A stretch of DNA of 64,000 bases from Pararhizobium capsulatum DSM 1112 (lineage in GTDB: Bacteria > Pseudomonadota > Alphaproteobacteria > Rhizobiales > Rhizobiaceae): positions 62,001 to 126,000 of the forward strand of contig NZ_JAUSVF010000002.1 of assembly GCF_030814475.1 (NCBI RefSeq). Direction: 5' to 3'. The notes under the pieces are model-generated. The model saw only the letters and a program-made list of their open reading frames with translations. It was not told the DNA's origin and searched no databases. Numbering within the stretch: the first letter of the stretch is position 1; every line of letters begins with the position of its first letter. This document shows, piece after piece, positions 1 through 9,333 of this stretch. Both the position numbers and the translations under genes were made by a program.

Positions 1-1
1 C

Positions 2-760
2 GCCAATGACCGGTTTCGCACCGACGTGACCTGGGAAGAGCAGTTGGCCGGCATCGAAAAGGTGCTGCGGAAGCTCGCGCCCGTCACGCGCGCCCATGGC
101 GCCCACATGAACATTGAAACCCATGACGAAATCACCTCGTTCGAAATCCTGCGACTGATCGAGAAGGTGGGCGCTGACTGCGTCGGCGTCGTTTTCGATA
201 CTGCAAACGGATTGCAGCGGGCGGAACATCCGGTTTTCGCCGCCAAACGCTTGGCGCCCTATATCCGCCAGACACACATGAAGGATGCCTATGTCGGCCG
301 TGCGCCCGGCGGCCTCGATTTCCAGACCCGGCCCTGCGGCGACGGCATCGTCGATTTCGCCACGATCCTGCCTATTCTCGCGGAGGCCAATCCCCAGCTC
401 AACCTATCGCTCGAAGTGGCCCAGTCGGTTGAGGACAAGCCGCGCAAGGCCAATCCGCGCCAGTGCATCGAGATCGATGACCCGCTCTGGCGCGCGGGCC
501 ATCCGGACCTGACCGCGGATGAACTCGCAGCCTACAGGGACATGGTCGATGCCTACGCAAGGCGGGTTTCATCCGGCGAAGTAGCGAACTGGGAGGTATA
601 CGAGGCGAGCCAGTACGGCTATCCGACCTACGAAAACCAGTCCTACGGCTTCAACGAAGCCATAGGCTTCATAAAGACCTCGGCTCGTCATATTGAAACA
701 ATCTGCAAGGAGAAGAGTATCGTGCTTTCTTGCCCAGCCGCCAAACAGAAAGCCGCTTAA
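2..760 (+). CDS. Sugar phosphate isomerase/epimerase family protein (5' end outside window)
   Basis: The reading frame is open to the first bases of the window, so the gene starts upstream. The visible 252 codons fit the second half or more of a xylose-isomerase-like TIM barrel of the AP-endonuclease-2 superfamily. Candidate metal ligands appear in the expected order: Glu in NIETHDE, Asp in VVFDTANG, His in RQTHMKD and Glu in LSLEVAQ. Family members interconvert keto and aldo sugars or inositol derivatives in the cytoplasm; the substrate cannot be told here. A GntR-type regulator follows on the same strand about 180 bp downstream and may control it. The family call is firm, the substrate unknown. 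Confidence 0.8.
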   Translation, partial: ANDRFRTDVTWEEQLAGIEKVLRKLAPVTRAHGAHMNIETHDEITSFEILRLIEKVGADCVGVVFDTANGLQRAEHPVFAAKRLAPYIRQTHMKDAYVGRAPGGLDFQTRPCGDGIVDFATILPILAEANPQLNLSLEVAQSVEDKPRKANPRQCIEIDDPLWRAGHPDLTADELAAYRDMVDAYARRVSSGEVANWEVYEASQYGYPTYENQSYGFNEAIGFIKTSARHIETICKEKSIVLSCPAAKQKAA

Positions 761-771
761 AACGCGCGACG

Positions 772-802
772 GGGTGTTGACGGAACATGACTGCCAACAC
801 CC
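772..802 (+). terminator. Possible hairpin after the isomerase gene
   Basis: GGGTGTTG at 772-779 pairs perfectly with CAACACCC at 795-802 across a 15-base loop, 12 bases after the isomerase stop codon. There is no T-run, so this is a weak terminator candidate. It could equally be an operator or an mRNA-stabilising hairpin. Confidence 0.3.
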
Positions 803-940
803 TGCAAGAAGTCGTTGAAGACCCGCAAACGGTCGTTTGCGCACGAATATTCTTATGGAAATAATTATGGCATGCAGCTATCTGGGGTGCGGAGTGATCG
901 GATGCCCGTTCGATGCCCCGGATTCGATGTGGAGAAGGCC

Positions 941-1687
941 ATGAAAAGGACGCGCCGTCAAAGCGCCAAGACGATGCCCGCAGCCAATGGCGCAGCGGAC
1001 GCTGCAGATAGCAACGATGATGTCTCCGAGCGTATCCGCGCCACGCTGGCCGCGGCCATCGGAGAAGGCGCCCTGAAGCCCGGCACCAAGATTCTCGAAG
1101 AAGCGATCGCCGAGCATTTCGGGGTCAGCCGGACAGTGGTTCGCGGTGCGCTTGGCGTACTGGAAAGCGACCACCTCCTGGAGCGGAAAAGAAACCGCGG
1201 CACCTTCGTCGCCGAGCCGAGCCTCGAGCAGTCCAAAAACCTGTTCGAAGCGCGTCGAAGAATTGAAAGCCTCCTCCTGGAACTCGTTGTTTTGCGGGCA
1301 ACACCGGAACTGCTGGATGAGCTTGAAAGACTGACGGACCAGGAAGAGCACATCCACCACCACGGCGACGAAAAGTCTAAGACGGTCCTCTCCGGCAAGT
1401 TCCACATTGCCTTGGCCGAGATCGCCGGCAATCCGGTGCTGACCGAAGTGCTCACCAAGATCGTCGCCCGCCTCTCCCTTGTCATGTCGCTCTACGAAGA
1501 AGAGCGCAAAGACGACTGCGGCGCCGACCACCACCGCATGATCGTGGCTGCTCTAAAAGCCAAGGATTTGGCCAAGGCCCAGCAATTGATGGATCACCAT
1601 CTCGCTGACATCGAAGGTCGCGTCCGCCTCACCGAAGGACAGGGCGATCGGCATACGTTTCTGGCTGTGTTGGAGAATTTCTCATAA
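941..1687 (+). CDS. GntR family transcriptional regulator, FadR/FCD type
   Basis: A 248-residue regulator. The N-terminal winged helix (about residues 25-90) has the GntR pattern 'ALKPGTKILEEAIAEHFGVS' followed by an RTVVRGALGVLE recognition helix. An all-helical FCD effector domain follows (about 105-235), with spaced His and Asp residues typical of metal or carboxylate sensing. The ATG at 941 is chosen because GGAGAAG lies just upstream; the frame is open further 5' without a better site. It lies downstream of the isomerase gene in the same direction and probably responds to a sugar acid or related catabolite. The effector is unknown. Confidence 0.85.
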   Translation: MKRTRRQSAKTMPAANGAADAADSNDDVSERIRATLAAAIGEGALKPGTKILEEAIAEHFGVSRTVVRGALGVLESDHLLERKRNRGTFVAEPSLEQSKNLFEARRRIESLLLELVVLRATPELLDELERLTDQEEHIHHHGDEKSKTVLSGKFHIALAEIAGNPVLTEVLTKIVARLSLVMSLYEEERKDDCGADHHRMIVAALKAKDLAKAQQLMDHHLADIEGRVRLTEGQGDRHTFLAVLENFS

Positions 1688-1697
1688 ATTTGTATGA

Positions 1698-1796
1698 TTA
1701 TGGAAGAAGTCCATTGATCTCGAACTCCTTCCAGCCAATCGAGTTCGAGACGATGTCTCGATTTTGGGTTTTCGAGACTGTACCGCCATAACGGCG
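1698..1796 (-). pseudogene. Orphan 3' gene fragment, paralogous to the end of the gene at 3280-3905
   Basis: On the minus strand about 33 codons end in TAA at 1698-1700 and read VSKTQNRDIVSNSIGWKEF then EINGLLP. The same peptide pattern, with matching stop position, ends the gene at 3280-3905 (SETENRDIASNLIGWEEF then RRDGLLR). Many of the nucleotide differences fall at third codon positions, so both copies evolved as protein-coding sequence. No upstream coding part of this copy survives; only intergenic sequence and the aldo/keto reductase gene lie on the 5' side. I do not recognise the family. Confidence 0.55.
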
Positions 1797-1894
1797 GGGA
1801 AGAGCTACTCCCTCTCCCTCCGCTCGATTAGTCGTTCAGCTCAGCCACCAATCTCCAATACTGGATTGCTGGAGCGAGTCGGCCTGCGTAAGGC

Positions 1895-2875
1895 TTATCT
1901 GTCTACCGATGCCATCGACGCATAACGGTCGCCGATCGCGGCCCCAACGGGCAGGATCTCATTGATGCGCGCAAGGTCGGCCTCGTTAAGCACCACGTCG
2001 AGCGAGCCGATATTGTCATCAAGATACTTGCGCCGCTTTGTTCCGGGAATGGGCGCGATGTCGTCACCTTGGGAAAGTACCCAGGCGAGCGCCAGTTGTG
2101 CTGGCGTGCAGCCTTTGTCCACTGCCATCGCTTCTATCGCCCGGACGAGTTCGACATTTTTTTCGAATGCATCTCCCTGGAAGCGAGGCGCGTTTCTGCG
2201 ATAGTCGCCTTCAGGGATGTCAGTCGCGATTTTGAACTGCCCGGTGAGAAAGCCGCGGCCGAGCGGGCTATAGGGCACGAAGCCGATACCCAGCTCGCGC
2301 AATGTCGGCAGAATTTCTAGTTCGGGATCCCGACTCCAGAGGGAATACTCTGTCTGAAGTGCGGAAATTGGATGAACGGCGTCGGCTCGACGGATTGTCG
2401 CGGGCGCGGCTTCAGACAAGCCGATAAAGCGCACCTTGCCCGCCGCCACGAGTTCGGCCATTGCGCCAACCGTTTCTTCGATGGCCACGTTCGGATCGAC
2501 GCGGTGCTGGTAATAGAGATCGATTACGTCGAGCCCCAGTCGCTTCAAGCTAGCATCGCATGCTTCCTTGACGTAGTCCGGTCGGCCGTTGATACCTGCG
2601 AAGCTGCCACCAGGTCCGCGCACGTTGCCGAACTTCGTCGCGATAACGACTTTTCCGCGATGTTTGCGGACGATTGGACCGATCAGCTCCTCATTGGAAC
2701 CAGAACCATACATGTCGGCGGTATCGAGGAAGGCGATCCCACTATCGATGGCATGCTCGAGTGTGGCTATCGATTCTGCATCGTCACGTCCCTCGTAAAA
2801 TTCGGACATACCCATACATCCGAGGCCGAGGGCAGAAACCTCCAAACCTTGCGAACCAAGTTTACGCATTTTCAT
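1895..2875 (-). CDS. Aldo/keto reductase
   Basis: A 326-residue single-domain NADPH-dependent oxidoreductase with the (alpha/beta)8 AKR fold. The catalytic tetrad is visible: Asp and Tyr in [15 protein letters not shown], Lys in VVIATKFG and His in YYQHRVD. The C-terminal cofactor segment IAPIPGTKR is also present. The ATG at 2875 is preferred over an in-frame upstream codon because GGGGAG precedes it at good spacing on the minus strand. Members of this subgroup reduce aldehydes and ketones, often in xenobiotic or aromatic aldehyde detoxification. It stands alone, with about 400 bp of non-coding DNA upstream. Confidence 0.9.
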   Translation of the reverse strand: MKMRKLGSQGLEVSALGLGCMGMSEFYEGRDDAESIATLEHAIDSGIAFLDTADMYGSGSNEELIGPIVRKHRGKVVIATKFGNVRGPGGSFAGINGRPDYVKEACDASLKRLGLDVIDLYYQHRVDPNVAIEETVGAMAELVAAGKVRFIGLSEAAPATIRRADAVHPISALQTEYSLWSRDPELEILPTLRELGIGFVPYSPLGRGFLTGQFKIATDIPEGDYRRNAPRFQGDAFEKNVELVRAIEAMAVDKGCTPAQLALAWVLSQGDDIAPIPGTKRRKYLDDNIGSLDVVLNEADLARINEILPVGAAIGDRYASMASVDR

Positions 2876-3279
2876 GATTATTCTCCCCACTTCGGCCAGA
2901 GACCCGGTCTCCCGGCCGAATTCAATTGGCGGCGAACCCGTTGTTCCGGGCTACTGTTAAACGTAGGCCTTCACGCGAGAAGTACAGTGATCCTAGCGTT
3001 TTTTTTGGCAGGCCCGCGTAACAGCGGGTTTCCGATCTCGACACTTTATGACCTACCGTCTCTGCATCTGTCACTGTGAGTTCTCACGCTGATATACTGA
3101 GCACGATGAACCTGCAGTAGTCGCTCCCTGCAGAGAAGCAGCCATTCAAGGCCACAGTACGGTAACTCGCCCTGAACTCGTTCCTGACGATACTACTCAG
3201 GTAGCAGACAGACTGCTTTCAGGAGCGTCAGCAGTTTTGCGAACGACCGAATTCAAGGCGCGAAGTGGCCGCTTGACGA
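2876..3279. other. Intergenic region upstream of the aldo/keto reductase, no gene seen
   Basis: About 400 bp between the aldo/keto reductase start and the stop of the unknown gene at 3280. It holds a T-run and a short inverted repeat near 3014-3029 (CCCGC/GCGGG). The T-run is on the wrong side for a terminator on either strand. I see no convincing coding frame. The promoter of the reductase should lie near 2880-2990. Confidence 0.4.
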
Positions 3280-3905
3280 TTATCGAAGGAGCCCGTCGCG
3301 TCTGAACTCTTCCCAACCGATCAGGTTGGAGGCGATGTCTCGATTTTCAGTTTCGGATATTGGCCCGCATTTGGTGGTGTTTCTCAACGACCGCGTCAAC
3401 TTCGCTTTGTAGGCACCCCGTCTGCGGTTTTCGGTGGCGGCCGCCTCTTCCTCCAGCCAGTCATCGACGGCTCCCGGTCGAGAATGTCTGCGACAATTGT
3501 CGGGTCGAAGACGTGAAACGTTATTTTCCTGGTACGCCCGCGCAGTTTGACCGTTCGCGTTCCAGCACTTGGCAAGCGGCCGTCCGCCAGCCAGCGGTGT
3601 CTTTCGCTCGTCTTGATCGTCAGGATGTCCTCAAGTTCCCGCGGAATTACTGGAAAGGTTTCAATGTCTGCCAGTGCCTTGGCGACGACAGCCGATGCGG
3701 CGTGGAATTCCGCCTTCTCGCTTGTGGACATCATAAGGGTCAGTTCGGGACCATCGAGTTCGAGCGATTTCTTCGTGGCAGGTGACAGCCGTGCGCGAAT
3801 TTCCAGAAGGATGCCCTTCATGCGGACGGCTGAACCCAATGTCGCCGCTGGCGGTAGTACCCATGTCTTGAGCAGTTCGACGTCGTTCTTGTTGTGCTTT
3901 GGCAT
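3280..3905 (-). pseudogene. Conserved hypothetical protein, frameshifted near 3480
   Basis: The ATG at 3905 opens a frame with good coding character for about 140 codons (hydrophilic, with a basic segment RTVKLRGRTRKITFHVFDP). Near 3480 the sensible sequence moves to another frame: AVDDWLEEEAAATENRRRG and on to SETENRDIASNLIGWEEF, with a stop at 3280-3282. Without the shift the product would be about 208 residues. As read, it ends early at 3396 with an unlikely Pro/Lys/Arg tail. The function is unknown to me. Its last 33 codons have a paralogous orphan copy at 1698-1796. It is divergent from the small gene at 4027. Confidence 0.6.
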
Positions 3906-4026
3906 GATGCCTAGATGGATCGCCTCATTTAGATCTTCAATGAGGCCGTTCTTTTGGAAAGAGCACGTCCTGTAGGGCTACACGGAAAAGTATGGTAAGC
4001 GGCAGCGAAGCAGCAAAAGGAGTGGA

Positions 4027-4281
4027 ATGGTGAAGGAACCAACCGTGGCAGACGCAACAAACCAGATTTATGAATCGCTTCAAGCGGACAATGCCGACAT
4101 AGACGTGCATATCGCAGCGCTCAAGGCAGCGTTGATGCGAAAGGGTTTGAAAGAGGCCGTATTCGATCCCACCAAGCTTGTGCAGAACAACCGTTCTGGC
4201 AGGAAGCTGATGCAGGCCTATTTTCGGCAGCGCGGCGTGACGGTGAAATACTCGGCGGACCGGACTGGCGGAGCGGAATGA
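4027..4281 (+). CDS. Small conserved hypothetical protein (84 aa)
   Basis: An 84-residue soluble protein with a good ribosome site (AAAGGAG, 7 bases before the ATG). It is predicted helical, with a basic C-terminal half (NNRSGRKLMQAYFRQRGVTVKYSAD). I see no signal peptide or membrane segment. It is divergent from the unknown gene at 3280-3905, 120 bp apart, and its stop codon lies at the apparent left edge of the IS91-type element. The basic tail could bind nucleic acid, but that is inference; I do not recognise the family. Confidence 0.6.
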   Translation: MVKEPTVADATNQIYESLQADNADIDVHIAALKAALMRKGLKEAVFDPTKLVQNNRSGRKLMQAYFRQRGVTVKYSADRTGGAE

Positions 4282-4426
4282 CTGATTGGGGGCCGGTGAA
4301 CGAACCCGCTGCGCGGGAGGGCGCCTGCGGTTGAAATAGAGGGCCCTGGCTGGAAGTCGCGCCTGGATTGAACGTCGTCGGGCAAGGGCGGAGCATGACA
4401 AGCTTCTTCAACCAAGGAACCTGACC

Positions 4427-5332
4427 ATGCAGTACCCCCGTCTCGACACGCCCGTCAGCCGGCTGCGCCAGCGGCTGATCGACGACCTGAACATGCGGCG
4501 TTTGTCACGCGAAACGCAGCGCAACTATCTCCGCGACATCGGTCGCCTGGCAACCTTCCTCGGGCGTTCACCAGACACGGCGACCGCCGACGACCTGCGC
4601 CGGTTCCAGATCGAGCAGCAGGAGGACGGCGTTCCCGTTCCAACAAAGAACAGCATCGTGTCGGCGCTACGGTTCTTCTTCACCCAGACCCTCGACCGCC
4701 CGGACTTGGCGCGCAGGCTCGTCCGGCTGGCGCTTCCTCGGAACCTGCCTGTGGTACTGAGCCGCGACGAGGTTACCCGGTTCCTCAATGCCACCACCTG
4801 CCTCAAGCACCAGGCAGCATTGTCGGTCGCCTATGGCGCCGGCCTACGTGTTGCAGAGGTCTCCATGGAAGGTCGCCGACGTCGACAGCGAGCGGATGCT
4901 GCTGCGCGTCGAACGTGGCAAAGGCGGGCGCTATCGCAATGCCATGCTTTCGGAGGACCTGCTCACCCTGCTGCGCCAGTAGTGGAAGGTGGGGCGGCAG
5001 CAGGGCGTGATGGACCGCGACGGCTGGCGGTTCCCCGGACAGCACGCCATGAAGCCGATCAGCACGCGGCAGCTCTATCGCATCGTCGTTGAGCCGCCCA
5101 GGCCGCCGACATCGCCAAGCGGGTGGGGCCGCATGCGCTGCGCCACAGCTTCGCCACCCACCTGCTGGAGAACGGCACGGATATTCGGATCATCCAGGTC
5201 CTGCTCGGGCACGCAAAACTCAACAACACCGCCCTCTACACCAAGGTCGCGACCAGGACGGTCCGCACGGTTACGAGTCCACTCGACAAGCTCGGCCTGT
5301 TCAAGCCGGGAGAAGCCTCCCCCGACGGTTGA
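4427..5332 (+). pseudogene. Tyrosine recombinase/integrase of the IS91-type element, broken
   Basis: The first frame gives a normal SAM-like N-terminal core-binding domain (LRQRLIDDLNMRRLSRETQR) and the start of the catalytic domain (LSVAYGAGLRVAEVS). Near 4858 the reading moves to a second frame (VADVDSERMLLRVERGKGG). That frame has an amber codon at 4980-4982, in a context where relatives carry Trp (LLRQ, stop, WKVG). Near 5095 it moves to a third frame carrying [12 protein letters not shown] and the terminal NNTALYTKV with the nucleophilic Tyr. All catalytic blocks are present but no complete product can be made. Two frameshifts and one nonsense codon mark it as dead. Confidence 0.85.
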
Positions 5333-5335
5333 GCT

Positions 5336-6456
5336 TTGCGTGCCTCGATCGAGGTCGCCGACATCCTCTGTCCTGCCGGGGCGGCGTACCGGCGCGCGCA
5401 TGCAGGACATCTGAGCCTGCCGCAACTGAAGGTGATGTCGGCGGTCGAGAACTGCCGCACTGCTGCCCTCGGCGGTCATGTCGAGGCTTGCGAGGACTGC
5501 GGCCAGCGGCAGATCGCCTACAACTCCTGCCGCAATCGGCACTGTCTGAAGTGGGTGCAGCGGCACGGACATGGCTTGCCGAACGCGAAGCTGATCTGCT
5601 TCCAGTCGGCTACTTCCACGGCGTGTTCACGCTGCCGGCCGAGGCCGCCGGCATAGCGTTCCAGAACAAGGCGTTTGTCTATGACCTGCTGTTCAAGGCG
5701 GCGTCGGAGACGATGCTGACCATCGCGGCCGATCGCAAGCACATCGGCATCACCGCCGTGCTCCACACATGGGGATCGGCGATGACGCACCATCCGCATG
5801 TGCACATGATCGTGCCTGGCGGCGGCATCACGCCAGACGGAAGTCGATGGATATCATCGCGCCCGGCCTTCCTGCTTCCAGTACGCGTACTCAGCAAACT
5901 GTTTCGACGACTATTCCTCACTCGGCTGGTCGCTCTGCACGACGCCGCGCGGCTCAGCTTTTTTGGCGCACTTGCTCACCTCGCCGAGCGGCGGGCATTC
6001 TTGCGGCATCTGTCGCCGGTCCGAAAGAAACGCTGGGTGGTCTATGCGAAGGCGCCGTTCGCGGGTCCTGAGGCGGTTCTTGCCTATCTGTCGCGCTACA
6101 CCCATCGGGTCGCGATCTCCAACAGCCGCCTCATCCGCTTCGACAAGGACAGCATCACCTTCCGCTACAAGGACTATCGCCGCGACAGCGCTGACCGTCA
6201 GCAGGTGATGACGCTCGCAACCGACGAGTTCATCCGCCGCTTCCTCATCCATGTCCTGCCGCGTGGCTTCCACCGCATTCGGCACTACGGCCTGCTCGCC
6301 GGCTCCGCCCGCAAGGCCAGCCTCGCGCTCGCGCGCGAACTGCTGAACGTCGCCGCGCCACCTGATGACGATACCCCAGACGAACCGGACAACTTCCGCC
6401 CGCCATGCCCATGCTGCGACGGACGCATGATTATCATCGAGATGTTCGAACGGTGA
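5336..6456 (+). pseudogene. IS91 family HUH transposase, frameshifted
   Basis: The N-terminal zinc-binding domain (CEDCGQRQIAYNSCRNRHC) is read from 5336. Near 5555 about four codons' worth of bases are missing after CRNRHC and the frame changes. The rest runs to 6456. It carries the HUH metal motif HHPHVHMIVPGGG and the tyrosine region AYLSRYTHRVAISN that nicks DNA in rolling-circle transposition. A Cys cluster near the end (CPCCDG) is typical of the family. The start directly follows the integrase stop, implying co-transcription. The deletion removes the last Cys pair of the zinc finger, so the transposase should be inactive. Confidence 0.85.
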
Positions 6457-6793
6457 AGACAGCCGCGTGGACCGCCGAACAAAACCTCACCGAACCGGGA
6501 GACTGCCTCATGACCCGGCATTGGCATGGTCAAGACTTCAGTCGCAGGCGTCACGCCTCCGGCAACCGACCCGCATGCGACCGTGGCGATCATTGCCGCC
6601 GACACGGTCGCGGCAGCCGGGGCCGGGGCCGGGGCCGGAAATCCGCGCAGGCGCGCAAAGAAGCGACCTGCCCGTCATCCATCATCCCACTCCCTCACGG
6701 CGATCCTGGTACCGCGCACATGAGCCGAAGATTGAAATCTCCATAGCCTTCGACTGGGTCCGCGGGTTCCTTCCTCGGGGACTTTCGTACGCC

Positions 6794-6991
6794 TCACGGC
6801 GCCCGAAACTCTTCACGTGTGCGGACTGTCAGTTTATGGTCTCGGTTCTTATCAAGCGGACGTTCAAGGCTCGCCACGAGTCGCGGGCTGCAGCCGCATC
6901 CGATCTCCAATACGCGCATGCCCTGCCTAAGCGGAAGGGTATTCATAAAGGCGGCCAGACGCAGCGACAGGTCTTGTCCTATCAATGCCTC
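6794..6991 (-). pseudogene. Remnant of a SAM-dependent methyltransferase
   Basis: The minus-strand frame reads GQDLSLRLAAFMNTLPLRQG and then MRVLEIGCG, the N-terminal helix and SAM-binding motif I of small class I methyltransferases. After about 20 more codons the similarity stops and the frame ends at 6794, where the IS91-type element begins. Only the first third of a typical methyltransferase is present. It lies directly downstream of the cyclase gene on the same strand, so it may once have been the next gene in that operon. Insertion of the element is the likely cause of the truncation. Confidence 0.5.
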
Positions 6992-8259
6992 GCCGCAGAT
7001 GCCCGCCGGCGAGAGGCCCTCATTTTCGGTGTCGTATCCGCGGCTGCAAGGCTTGGATCGAGCGTGAACAATTCCTTGGCTTTTCCAACGCCTTTCAACG
7101 CAAATCGCCCGACAGAAACGAGCTTGTCTCGTTCCGCCCCCAGCAGGAGGTCGGCGAACTCCGAGGAGCAGAGCATGTTTCGCCCTGTGGATTGGCACAT
7201 GTCGCTGATGCGGCTTACTTCATTGACTGCTTGGCCAACCACAGTGAAATCGAGCCGGTCGGGTGTGCCGATGTTGCCGTAGAATACATCGCCCGCATGC
7301 AGACCGAGATGGATGTCGGCGACAGGCAGGCCCTCTGTTTTGCGGCGGCGTGCAAGCTGGCCGAGCCGCAGCCGTACATCGTGCTCCGCGTCAACGGCCG
7401 CTCGGCACGCATATTCCGGCCGGGAACTCGTAAACATCGCCAGCACACCGTCTCCAATCAGCTTCAGGACATCACCGCCGGCCGACCTGACCGCCCCAAT
7501 CACCGCCTCCGCATAGTCGTTGATCAGAGGGATCAACTGATCGACCTGCACGGACTCGGAGAGATGGGTGTAGCCGGTGATGTCGGAATACCAGAGCACG
7601 GCCCGGATACGCCTCACAGCATCATGTCGAATCGCGCCGCTGAGCACACGCCGGCCGGCATCGCGACCGAGATATGCTTCGGCGAGCGTCTTCGTCAGCC
7701 GGGTTTGTGCAGCGGACCTGATGGCGAGGCCGAGGTGAGGCGTAAGTTGCGCCAGGCAGGCCACATCAGCGTCGCTGAATCCGCCCGGCCGAGCCGTGGT
7801 GAATCGCGCATAGAATGCATCGACATCTTCGACTCGCACTGCCTGCCGCGTGCGGTAGACGAATGCCAGATAGTCAGTCTGACCAGCGTCACACAATTCC
7901 TGGATCGCTGGATAGCCGTGGGTCTCGCCGTGCTCCAGCCGGCAGCGCAGCGAGGTCTCGCGCCGACGCAGCATTTGCAGGAAAGGGCTACGCGACCACT
8001 GACCCGCACCTTCCGGATCACGACTGGCGACATGTTCTTCTTCGCGGAAATGGTTTTCGGGATCCTCGTCCCAAAAAAACGCGCGCGCCTCATACATCGG
8101 ATGAAGCGTGTCGATCATCACGAAGACTTTTCCTAGCGGCAGGCCGGCCTCGACGCATCGTTCGCAGAATGCCTGCGTCAGCGAGGCCTCGTCTCGAATC
8201 CCCAGCAGGCCGGCCTCGGCCAACCACGCGGCGATATCGTTGCAATCACGGGTATCCAT
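6982..8259 (-). CDS. Class III adenylate/guanylate cyclase domain protein
   Basis: A 425-residue cytoplasmic protein. Residues 1-190 form an N-terminal domain without recognised motifs, seen in many rhizobial cyclases and probably sensory. The class III catalytic domain follows (about 215-375). Both metal Asp residues are present (LWYSDITGYT and LKLIGDGVLAMF). A substrate-selecting Asp sits in LDFTVVG, and the transition-state Asn and Arg sit in VNEVSRIS. Adenylate cyclase is therefore the better guess. No membrane segment is evident. It is followed by the methyltransferase remnant, and the next intact gene beyond the LysR relic is a channel with a cyclic-nucleotide-binding-like domain. Confidence 0.85.
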   Translation of the reverse strand: MDTRDCNDIAAWLAEAGLLGIRDEASLTQAFCERCVEAGLPLGKVFVMIDTLHPMYEARAFFWDEDPENHFREEEHVASRDPEGAGQWSRSPFLQMLRRRETSLRCRLEHGETHGYPAIQELCDAGQTDYLAFVYRTRQAVRVEDVDAFYARFTTARPGGFSDADVACLAQLTPHLGLAIRSAAQTRLTKTLAEAYLGRDAGRRVLSGAIRHDAVRRIRAVLWYSDITGYTHLSESVQVDQLIPLINDYAEAVIGAVRSAGGDVLKLIGDGVLAMFTSSRPEYACRAAVDAEHDVRLRLGQLARRRKTEGLPVADIHLGLHAGDVFYGNIGTPDRLDFTVVGQAVNEVSRISDMCQSTGRNMLCSSEFADLLLGAERDKLVSVGRFALKGVGKAKELFTLDPSLAAADTTPKMRASRRRASAARH

Positions 8260-8352
8260 GACCCGATCATAGCGGCATCGTCCGCAGGTAAGAAGCCGAA
8301 TTGCGCTCCTGGGCTAGTTAATGTTGCCAGCGTCAATGCAGGACGAGAAGTT

Positions 8353-9224
8353 TTGGTTGCCCAGACGCCGACGACGGTCATCGCTTGCCTGCCTTGCGCG
8401 TTATCTCATCGAGCGTCGGTCTCGCGCATAGAGGCCCAGCTCGTCGTGTCACTTCTCTTGCGCACAACTCGAAGCATTCGGGCAACTGAACAAGGTCAAG
8501 CGCTCGCCGAGCGCATCCAGCCGCTGCTGACGGAAATGGACGCGGCTTGCCTGGAAACAGCCCGTTCGACGGATCGCGTACAGGGCCGATTGAAGCTCAA
8601 CGTGCCCGGTGCTGTCATGCCGGACATCCTTCCGCCCCTTGTGGTGGAATTTCAGCGCAGGCTTCCGGAAGTCGAAGTCGAGATCGTGGTGGAGAACACT
8701 CTCGTCGATATCATCGCAGCGGGATGTGATGCGGGCATCCGTCATGGCGCGTCGATCGAAAAGGACATGATTTCCATCCCGGTGGGGCAGCAGGTCCAAC
8801 AGATCGCCCTCGTCGCGTCGGCCTCCTATTTGAAGGAGCATGGACCGCCTCGGGATCCTGTTGAGCTCGAAGCCCATCAAGCGATCCGGTATAGATTGCC
8901 TGGCGGGCTACTGCTCCCCTGGAACTTGCAGAACGGCGGCGAGGTTGTCCTCGTCAAGCCCGTCACGCGGCTGGTTTTGAGCGTCAACGCCTTGAACACC
9001 AGGTTGAGCTATGCAAGGTCGGGACTGGGCATCATCGGAACTTTTCGCAACTGGCTTGAAGATGATTTCCGCGCCGGAACCCTCGTTCCAGTACTGCCCG
9101 ACTGGTGGTAGAGCAGGAAGGACCGAGGCTTTATTATCCAAGTCGCTTCACGTCGACGCCACTACGAGCGTTCATCGAGGTCTGTCGCACCGAGATTAAA
9201 ACAGGTGGACCGCTTATGGCCTGA
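8353..9224 (+). pseudogene. LysR family transcriptional regulator, decayed
   Basis: The effector domain of a LysR regulator is clear (VQGRLKLNVPGAVMPDILPP, then VEVEIVVENTLVDIIAAGCD). The first part of the DNA-binding helix-turn-helix is missing or scrambled: only ALSH, then SRIEAQLVVSLLLRTTRSIR remain, and there is no normal start. Near the end a TAG at 9109-9111 interrupts the frame, and the expected tail (EGPRLYYPSRFTSTPLRAF) continues in another frame to 9224. Damage at both ends indicates a pseudogene. No obvious target gene is divergent from it. Confidence 0.8.
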
Positions 9225-9333
9225 TCCATGCGGATTGCTGAGGACGAACGCGATCGGCATCGATATGGTCGCACGAAAGTGATAGCGACGCATTCGCGGG
9301 GGAGACGCCGCGAGCCAACAGCAGCGGGCACGC

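Larger units (their letters stand above)
4285..6800 (+). mobile_element. Decayed IS91-type element with accessory tyrosine recombinase
   Basis: A phage-type integrase gene followed immediately by an HUH transposase gene is the standard layout of rhizobial IS91-family elements. Both genes are broken here (see their entries). The left edge is placed just after the stop codon at 4281. The right edge is placed near 6800, before a methyltransferase-like remnant begins on the other strand. IS91 elements move by rolling-circle transposition and make no target duplications, so the ends cannot be fixed by direct repeats. The GC-rich tail at 6457-6760 has low-complexity repeats (GGCCGG type) but no clear gene. 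Confidence 0.6.

Noticed and set aside
3001..3030. Terminator after the T-run near 3000 (CCCGC...GCGGG)
   Set aside because: The T-run precedes the stem on the plus strand and becomes an A-run after the stem on the minus strand, so neither direction fits an intrinsic terminator.
3547..3975. Plus-strand frame of 142 codons opposite the unknown gene at 3280-3905
   Set aside because: The minus strand has better codon pattern, a sensible frameshift continuation and a paralogous C-terminus; the plus-strand product is Ser/Arg-rich without features.
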